Shown: positions 27,079 through 32,102 of the stretch, in pieces
Layout of the letters: the number at the start of each line of letters is the position of its first letter
How positions within the stretch are numbered: position 1 is the first letter of the stretch
Assembly (NCBI RefSeq): GCF_001423495.1
Contig: NZ_LMOG01000018.1
Coordinates: forward strand, 730,188 to 762,289
Source of the DNA: Xanthomonas sp. Leaf131
Lineage (GTDB): Bacteria; Pseudomonadota; Gammaproteobacteria; Xanthomonadales; Xanthomonadaceae
Reading direction: 5' to 3'
DNA: 32,102 bases
Notes under the pieces: model-generated
The model's database searches: none
The model's input: only the letters and a program-made list of their open reading frames with translations
What the model was told of the DNA's origin: nothing
Translations under genes and position numbers: made by a program

Positions 27079-28204
27079 TCAGGCATCCACGCGTTTGGAG
27101 CCTGCCGCCAGACCGGCCTTGAGGCTGGCCTCGACGAATTCGTCCAGATCGCCGTCGAGCACTTTCTGCGTATCGCTGCGCTCGATGCCGGTGCGCAGAT
27201 CCTTGATGCGGCTCTGGTCGAGCACGTAATTGCGGATCTGGCTGCCCCAGCCGATGTCGGACTTGGTGGCTTCCAGCGCGTCGCGTTCGACGTTGCGCTT
27301 TTGCACTTCCAGTTCGTACAACTTGGCGGCCAGCATCTTCATCGCGTTGTCGCGGTTCTGGTGCTGGCTGCGGCCGGTCTGGCAGGCGACCACGGTATTG
27401 GTCGGAATGTGCGTGATACGCACCGCCGATTCGGTCTTGTTGACGTGCTGACCGCCGGCGCCGGAGGAGCGATACACGTCGGTGCGCAGATCGGCCGGAT
27501 TGATGTCGATCTCGATGTTGTCGTCCACTTCCGGCGACACGAATACCGAGGTGAAACTGGTATGCCGGCGGTTGTCCGAGTCGAACGGCGACTTGCGCAC
27601 CAGCCGGTGCACGCCGATCTCGGTCTTCAGCCAACCATAGACGAACTCACCTTCGATGCGGATGGTGGCGGACTTGATGCCTGCGACTTCACCGCCAGAC
27701 ACTTCCATCAGCTCGGTCTTCCAGCCGCGCGACTCGGCCCAGCGCAGATACATGCGCAGCAGGATCTCGGCCCAGTCCTGCGCCTCGGTGCCACCGGCGC
27801 CCGCCTGGATGTCGACGAACGCGTTGGCGCCGTCCATCTGGCCGGAGAACATGCGCTGGAATTCCAGCTTCTCGACGTGCACCTGGTACTTGTCCAGATC
27901 GGCGATCACCGCCACTGCGGTGTCTTCGTCCTGCTCGCTTTCGGCCAGTTCCAGCAGGTCGCCTGCATCGGCGAGCCCGGCCAGCACGTCGGCGATGCCG
28001 ATCACTGTCTTTTCCAGCATCGAACGCTCGCGGCCCAGGGCCTGCGCGCGCTCGGAGTCGTTCCACACATCGGGGTTCTCAAGCTCCCGGGTGACTTCCT
28101 CTAAACGCTCTTTCTTGACGTCGTAGTCAAAGATACCCCCTGAGCGAGAGCACGCGATCGTTGAGATCGGTGATGCGCTGGCGGATCGGATTGGTTTCGA
28201 TCAT
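27079..28204 (-). CDS. prfB: Peptide chain release factor 2, with programmed +1 frameshift
   Basis: RF2 releases peptides at UAA/UGA codons. The gene starts at ATG 28204 ([13 protein letters not shown]) and reads 25 codons to CTT at 28130, then meets in-frame TGA (28129-28127). The site reads AGGGGG-TAT-CTT-TGA-C on the minus strand: an internal Shine-Dalgarno-like sequence followed by the slippery CUU-UGA-C, the classical autoregulatory RF2 frameshift. Skipping the T at 28129 continues as [12 protein letters not shown] to the stop at 27079, total 374 residues. The class II stop-codon tripeptide SPF (KSPFDSDN) and catalytic GGQ ([11 protein letters not shown]) are present. This is a functional gene, not a frameshift error. 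Confidence 0.97.
28126..28140 (-). promoter_or_regulatory. RF2 programmed frameshift site
   Basis: The minus strand carries an AGGGGG stimulator, three bases, then CTT TGA C. When RF2 is scarce the ribosome pauses at UGA and slips +1, making more RF2: a translational feedback loop. Confidence 0.96.
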
Positions 28205-28400
28205 GACGGACTTCCGGCAAACAAGCCCGGTAGTTTAGCAAGCGGGCGGCGGCGGCGGAACGCGGTGGCGGCGATGGAGATCCCCGCTTTGTGTTGGCCC
28301 TGCCTGTCCCAGCGGGCACCGCTCCGAGCGGCCGGCTTCACAGGCAGGCGCGCCGCGCGATCGGTCTGCGCGACCGGAGCGGTTTCACCTGGACCGCCGG

Positions 28401-29321
28401 TCAGCCCTGTGCGGCCTCGGCACGCGGTGCTGCGGGAACCTGCCCAGCCACTGTCCGCAACGCAGCCAGATAACGGCGGCTGCAGGGCAGTACCGTTGCA
28501 TCGGACAAGTGGACGCGGGCGTCGCCGGACTCCAGCGGTTCGATCGCCTGCACGCGTGCCAGCTTCACCAGGTAGCTGCGGTGGATGCGCACGAACACCG
28601 CCGGATCGAGCTTGGCCTCGATCGCAGCCATGGTGCTGCGCAGCGGGTAGTCGTGGCTGCGCACGTGCAGATTGACGTAGTTGCCCGAGGCCTGGACCCA
28701 TTCGATGTCGGCGGTGGCGACCAGGAAGTCGCGGCCCAGCTTGCGCACCAGAAAGCGTTGCGGGCGATCCAGCGGCTCCACCGGTTGACCTTCGTCCGGC
28801 GCGGCGAGCAAATGCGCTTCGCCCTGCCGACGCCGCCCATACCAGGCCAGCGTGTGCTGCAGCGCCACCAGCAAGGCGAAGGTGCGCAGATCCTTGGAGA
28901 GTTCGTACACCCACTGCAGGCGCCAGCCACCGAAGTCGTAGTGCGCCCCGACCGCGAGATAGACCAGCTTGCGCAGCAGCACCATGCCGCTGACGTGCAG
29001 CAACCACCAGCCCAGCCCGGCCGCCATATAGAGCGGAATACGCCGCCGCCAGACATCGGCATGCAGCGGCCAGCGCTGGCATAGCCAGAGCAACAGCGGC
29101 AGGAGCAATAACGAGGCGGTCGCACTACTCAGCTCCCAGGTCAGCACTTGCCACAACAGCAACGGCTGACCGTCGCGACGCGCCGCCAGCCAGGCGGTCG
29201 CGGTGTTGCCGAGCGCGCTGCCATAGAAAACCAGCAACCAGATCAACGCCACCCAGCGCTTGCCCGCGCTGGGATCGCCGTCGGTATTGGGTGGAATGGC
29301 CCCGGGAACAGGTGAATTCAT
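28401..29321 (-). CDS. rpfD: Membrane-anchored LytTR transcription regulator, RpfD-like
   Basis: A 306-residue protein: about four transmembrane segments in the first 160 residues (for example WVALIWLLVFYGSAL and SLLLLPLLLWLCQ) and a C-terminal LytTR DNA-binding domain (about 195-295, with ADIEWVQASGNYVNLHVR and HRSYLVKLARVQAIE). There is no receiver domain, so any signal must come through the membrane part. The gene symbol rests on position upstream of prfB-lysS-rpfG and on recall that RpfD is a LytTR protein, so it is less certain than the fold. It is divergent from the acyltransferase gene. Confidence 0.85.
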   Translation of the reverse strand: MNSPVPGAIPPNTDGDPSAGKRWVALIWLLVFYGSALGNTATAWLAARRDGQPLLLWQVLTWELSSATASLLLLPLLLWLCQRWPLHADVWRRRIPLYMAAGLGWWLLHVSGMVLLRKLVYLAVGAHYDFGGWRLQWVYELSKDLRTFALLVALQHTLAWYGRRRQGEAHLLAAPDEGQPVEPLDRPQRFLVRKLGRDFLVATADIEWVQASGNYVNLHVRSHDYPLRSTMAAIEAKLDPAVFVRIHRSYLVKLARVQAIEPLESGDARVHLSDATVLPCSRRYLAALRTVAGQVPAAPRAEAAQG

Positions 29322-29452
29322 CCGCGCATTCTAGGGAAACCGCACGCTTGCCGTCCCCGGTTCGTCCCTGCAGCGCCGCGATTGGTCACTCGGGGAGCGC
29401 GTTGTCACCCTTGGGGCAGCTGCATGGGGCCGGATCTGACGAGGATGCAGGC

Positions 29453-30688
29453 ATGCCCTCAACCGACACGACCATGACCGAGCGCCGCCACGATATCGAC
29501 GCCTTGCGCGTCTTCGCCTTCGCACTGCTGATCCTCTATCACGTGGGCATGGCATATGTGGCCGACTGGGAGTTCCACCTCAAGAGCGTGCATACGGCGC
29601 AGTGGTTGCAGTGGCCGATGATCGTGCTCAATCGCTGGCGGATGCCGTTGTTGTTCATGATCTCCGGCATTGCGATCGGGCTATCGCGGCCGCAGGCCGG
29701 GCCCTGGCGTTTCGCCTTGCAGCGCTGCGGGCGGTTGCTGCCACCGTTGCTGTTCGGCATGTTCGTGGTGGTCGCGGTGCAGGCCTATTGCCAGGGCGTG
29801 AGCAACGGCAAGGTCAGCCCGGGCTTCGGAACCTTCTTGCTGCGCTATTGGCAGGTGCGGCCGTGGCCGGCCGGTAGCTTCGATGGCTGGGAGCACGGCA
29901 TCACCTGGAATCATCTGTGGTATCTGGCCTACCTGCTGCCCTACACCATCGCGTTGATGGCGCTGGTATCGCTGACACGACCGCTGCGGTTGGCCGCGTT
30001 GCCTCGCTTGCCCGCTGCGCTGGCGGTGCCGGCACTGCTGCTGTTGCCGATCCTGTGGGAAGCGTTCTGCGTGCTGTGGGTGATGCCGCGCCATCCGCCC
30101 ACCCACGCGCTGTTTGGCGACTGGTTCGTGCATGCCGAATCGTTCCCGCTGTTCGTGCTGGGGTATCTGCTGGCACGTCGCGAGCGCTTCTGGCAGTTGG
30201 CCGTGCGACTGCGCTGGCTTACGTTGGGCGCCGCGCTGGTGGCGATCGGTGCCGAACTGGGCATTCGCTACGCCGGCATCCATGGGCAACCGGTGCAACT
30301 GGGTGCAACGCTGGCCGCGTTGCCGTGGGAGACGATCGAACACAGCGCACGTGCCGCCTACACCTGGCTGGCGCTGCTGACGATGCTTGGCTGGGCCAGG
30401 CACCGTTTGAACCGTCCGTTCCGCTGGCTGTCTTACTGCACCGAGGCAGTGTTTCCGTGGTACATCCTGCATCAGAGCCTGATCATCGTGGTGCTCTACT
30501 GGCTGATGCCGTTGCACTTGAATGCCTGGCTGGAGCCGGCGCTGGTGATCGCCGCCACCGTGATCGGATGTTTGACACTGCATGAATGTGCGATCCGCCG
30601 CGTGCGCTGGCTGCGTCCGTTGTTCGGATTGCGTGGGCACCCCCAGCGTTCGGCGAGGCAGGTCGACGTCATGCCGATGCCGTCATGA
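29453..30688 (+). CDS. Multi-pass membrane acyltransferase (acyltransferase-3 type)
   Basis: A 411-residue membrane protein with about ten hydrophobic segments. The family start RRHDIDALRVFAFALLILYHVGMA, including the probable catalytic His of LLILYH, and the later MPLLFMISGIAIGLS are typical of the acyltransferase-3/OpgC-like family, which transfer acyl groups from cytoplasmic donors to extracytoplasmic sugars or glucans. ATG 29453 has GAGGA about eight bases upstream; upstream in-frame codons lack one, and ATG 29474 is an alternative. It is divergent from rpfD with a gap of about 130 bases. The acceptor is unknown; O-acetylation of a polysaccharide or glucan is inference. Confidence 0.85.
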   Translation: MPSTDTTMTERRHDIDALRVFAFALLILYHVGMAYVADWEFHLKSVHTAQWLQWPMIVLNRWRMPLLFMISGIAIGLSRPQAGPWRFALQRCGRLLPPLLFGMFVVVAVQAYCQGVSNGKVSPGFGTFLLRYWQVRPWPAGSFDGWEHGITWNHLWYLAYLLPYTIALMALVSLTRPLRLAALPRLPAALAVPALLLLPILWEAFCVLWVMPRHPPTHALFGDWFVHAESFPLFVLGYLLARRERFWQLAVRLRWLTLGAALVAIGAELGIRYAGIHGQPVQLGATLAALPWETIEHSARAAYTWLALLTMLGWARHRLNRPFRWLSYCTEAVFPWYILHQSLIIVVLYWLMPLHLNAWLEPALVIAATVIGCLTLHECAIRRVRWLRPLFGLRGHPQRSARQVDVMPMPS

Positions 30689-30789
30689 ACGCATTGCGCA
30701 TGTGTGGCGCTGTTTAGCCCGCGATTGACTGGACGGCCTGTTGGCAGCACCGCAAGATGCGCGCCGGACACGCTCTTTCGAAGAACACC

Positions 30790-31824
30790 ATGCGCCCCAC
30801 CCTGCTCGCCGCCTTATTGCTCACGCCTGTCGCCGCTCTTGCCGATGCGCCGGTCGGCATCGACTTCGATCACCAAGACTGGACCATCGCCTGCGACAAC
30901 ACCCGCACCTGCCGCGCTGCCGGTTACCAGCCGGACGAAGGCGACAGCACGCCGGTGTCGGTGCTGTTGACGCGCAAGGCCGGCGCCGGGCAAGCGGTGA
31001 CCGCCGAGTTGATGCTGGGCCAGTACGACGAGGTCAAGATGCCGGCGTCGCTCACATTGCGCATCGACCAGCGCGATCTGGGCAAGCTGGCGCTCAATCG
31101 CGACAGCGGCACCGCGCCGCTGACCAGCGCACAGGTCACCGCACTGCTCGCCGCGCTGACACGCAGCAGCAAGATCGTGGCGCTCGGCAACGACGGCCGC
31201 CGCTGGCAGCTGTCCGATCGCGGCGCCGCGGCGGTGCTGCTGAAGATGGACGAATTTCAGGGCCGGCTGGGCACGCGTGGTGCGCTGGTGCGCAAGGGCG
31301 ATCGCGACGAAGCCGCCGTGCTGCCGGCTCTGCCGGTACCGCAGGTGCGCGAAGCCAAACTCGCCGCGCCGCAAGCGGCCGATGCGCGCCTGGGCAAACT
31401 TCCGGCGCTCTATCAGGCGCTACGTGCCACCTTGCCGGCCAACGACGAATGCAAGGGACTGGACGCAAGCACTCCGCCGGAACCGCTGACGATCACCCGG
31501 CTCAGCAGCGACAAGTTATTGGTCTCGACCGACTGCTGGATGGGCGCCTACAACGTCGGCACCGGCTACTGGGTCGTCAACGCACGCGCGCCGTTCGCGC
31601 CGACCCTGATCACCACCCAGGCCAGCGACCTGGATGGTTCGACCATCCTCGCTTCGCACAAGGGACGCGGTCTGGGCGATTGCTATAGCGAGGCCAGCTG
31701 GACCTGGGACGGCCGCCGTTTCGTGCCGACCTCCAAATCCACCTCGGGCCTGTGCCGGCTGGTGGCTGCGGGCGGCGCGTGGGAATTGCCGACCTTGGTG
31801 ACCGAGGTCAAGAAGTCACCTTGA
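30790..31824 (+). CDS. Exported DUF1176-type protein
   Basis: A 344-residue protein with a signal peptide (MRPTLLAALLLTPVAALA, cleavage probably before DAPVG). The mature part resembles DUF1176 periplasmic proteins: FDHQDWTIACDNTRTCRAAGYQ at the start and TDCWMGAYNVGTGYWVV and GDCYSEASWTWDGRRFV toward the end, with paired cysteines likely in disulfides. The biochemical role is unknown. ATG 30790 begins directly at the signal peptide and follows GAAGA; an ATG 33 bases upstream is less likely. It follows the acyltransferase by about 100 bases on the same strand, so the two may be co-transcribed. Confidence 0.83.
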   Translation: MRPTLLAALLLTPVAALADAPVGIDFDHQDWTIACDNTRTCRAAGYQPDEGDSTPVSVLLTRKAGAGQAVTAELMLGQYDEVKMPASLTLRIDQRDLGKLALNRDSGTAPLTSAQVTALLAALTRSSKIVALGNDGRRWQLSDRGAAAVLLKMDEFQGRLGTRGALVRKGDRDEAAVLPALPVPQVREAKLAAPQAADARLGKLPALYQALRATLPANDECKGLDASTPPEPLTITRLSSDKLLVSTDCWMGAYNVGTGYWVVNARAPFAPTLITTQASDLDGSTILASHKGRGLGDCYSEASWTWDGRRFVPTSKSTSGLCRLVAAGGAWELPTLVTEVKKSP

Positions 31825-31834
31825 TCGAAGCGAG

Positions 31835-31862
31835 GACAGTGCGCGTGTGTGCTTGCACTGTC
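31835..31862 (+). other. Hairpin after the DUF1176 gene
   Basis: GACAGTGC (31835-31842) and GCACTGTC (31855-31862) are perfectly inverted around a 12-base loop, eleven bases after the stop codon. Only TTGC follows, so it is a weak terminator candidate. Confidence 0.4.
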
Positions 31863-32008
31863 TTGCAAAACGCGTTGAAGAAGCGGCGAACGACACTATT
31901 TCGCGGCTGTCAGGCGTGCGCCACTTGCGGCACACACCACCGCGCACATGCCCCCTGTGAGTGCACCGTCCAGTGCAGAGCGGCTGGGCTGCCGCCTGGC
32001 TGCGGGGC

Positions 32009-32056
32009 CCTTGCCCGCCCACCATCGCGGGACACGCCGCAAGTACGTCCTTGTAG
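32009..32056 (-). repeat. Inverted copy of the 162-209 repeat
   Basis: This 48-base stretch is the reverse complement of 162-209 with a single mismatch. Unlike the left copy it lacks the second arm within the window, so the partner half may lie beyond the right edge. The adjoining bases 31863-32008 show nothing else recognisable. Confidence 0.8.
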
Positions 32057-32102
32057 CAACTGTGTTGTTGGAGGGGCTTTGGCCACTCCGTAAGCCGGGC
32101 AC

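Noticed and set aside
26864..27634. Upstream extension of the lysS frame to 762 residues
   Set aside because: It runs through the prfB gene in another frame; standard LysS length starts at 26863.
28126..28132. In-frame TGA early in prfB as a sign of a pseudogene or sequencing error
   Set aside because: The context is the conserved programmed RF2 frameshift signal and the downstream frame is a complete RF2.

Overview
The window is high-GC chromosomal DNA from a Xanthomonas species. It carries the rpf (DSF quorum-sensing) locus next to part of a chemotaxis gene cluster. The rpf genes are in the order rpfD, prfB, lysS, rpfG, rpfC, rpfF, rpfB, rpfA (acnA). There is no rpfH between rpfG and rpfC. 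From memory, that pattern fits the X. citri/axonopodis/oryzae side of the genus better than X. campestris pv. campestris. Species placement is inference.

Left part (about 400-10110, all + strand): a YcgR-like PilZ protein, cheW, a small exported OB-fold-like protein, a multi-HAMP/PAS chemoreceptor ending in NWQEF, then cheR-cheD-cheB and a PAS-GAF-GGDEF-EAL protein in a tightly packed run. Four near-consensus FliA (sigma-28) promoter boxes with identical spacing lie before ycgR, cheW, the small exported gene and cheR, so this looks like a flagellar class-3 regulon. No cheA, cheY or cheZ lies in the window.

Middle (10110-17700): a short repeat-rich gap, an alpha/beta hydrolase, acnB, a vapBC-type toxin-antitoxin pair, and a divergent acnA (rpfA). 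The TA promoter and a palindromic candidate operator sit in the acnA upstream region.

Right part (17800-31824): a small lipoprotein, rpfB (fadD-like acyl-CoA ligase), a gene-poor AT-richer gap of about 0.9 kb, and rpfF (DSF synthase). Convergent to rpfF come rpfC (hybrid sensor kinase) and rpfG (HD-GYP c-di-GMP phosphodiesterase response regulator), then lysS, prfB (with the classic programmed +1 frameshift), rpfD (membrane LytTR regulator), a divergent membrane acyltransferase and a DUF1176-type exported protein.

How it fits together: RpfF makes DSF, RpfC senses it, and RpfG lowers c-di-GMP. The PilZ protein and the GGDEF/EAL protein at the motility end handle the same messenger. The window therefore places c-di-GMP reading, making/breaking and DSF-controlled breakdown within about 25 kb of chemotaxis adaptation enzymes. 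Near-identical inverted copies of a 48-bp intergenic repeat lie near both ends of the window; the left one is part of a large perfect palindrome.
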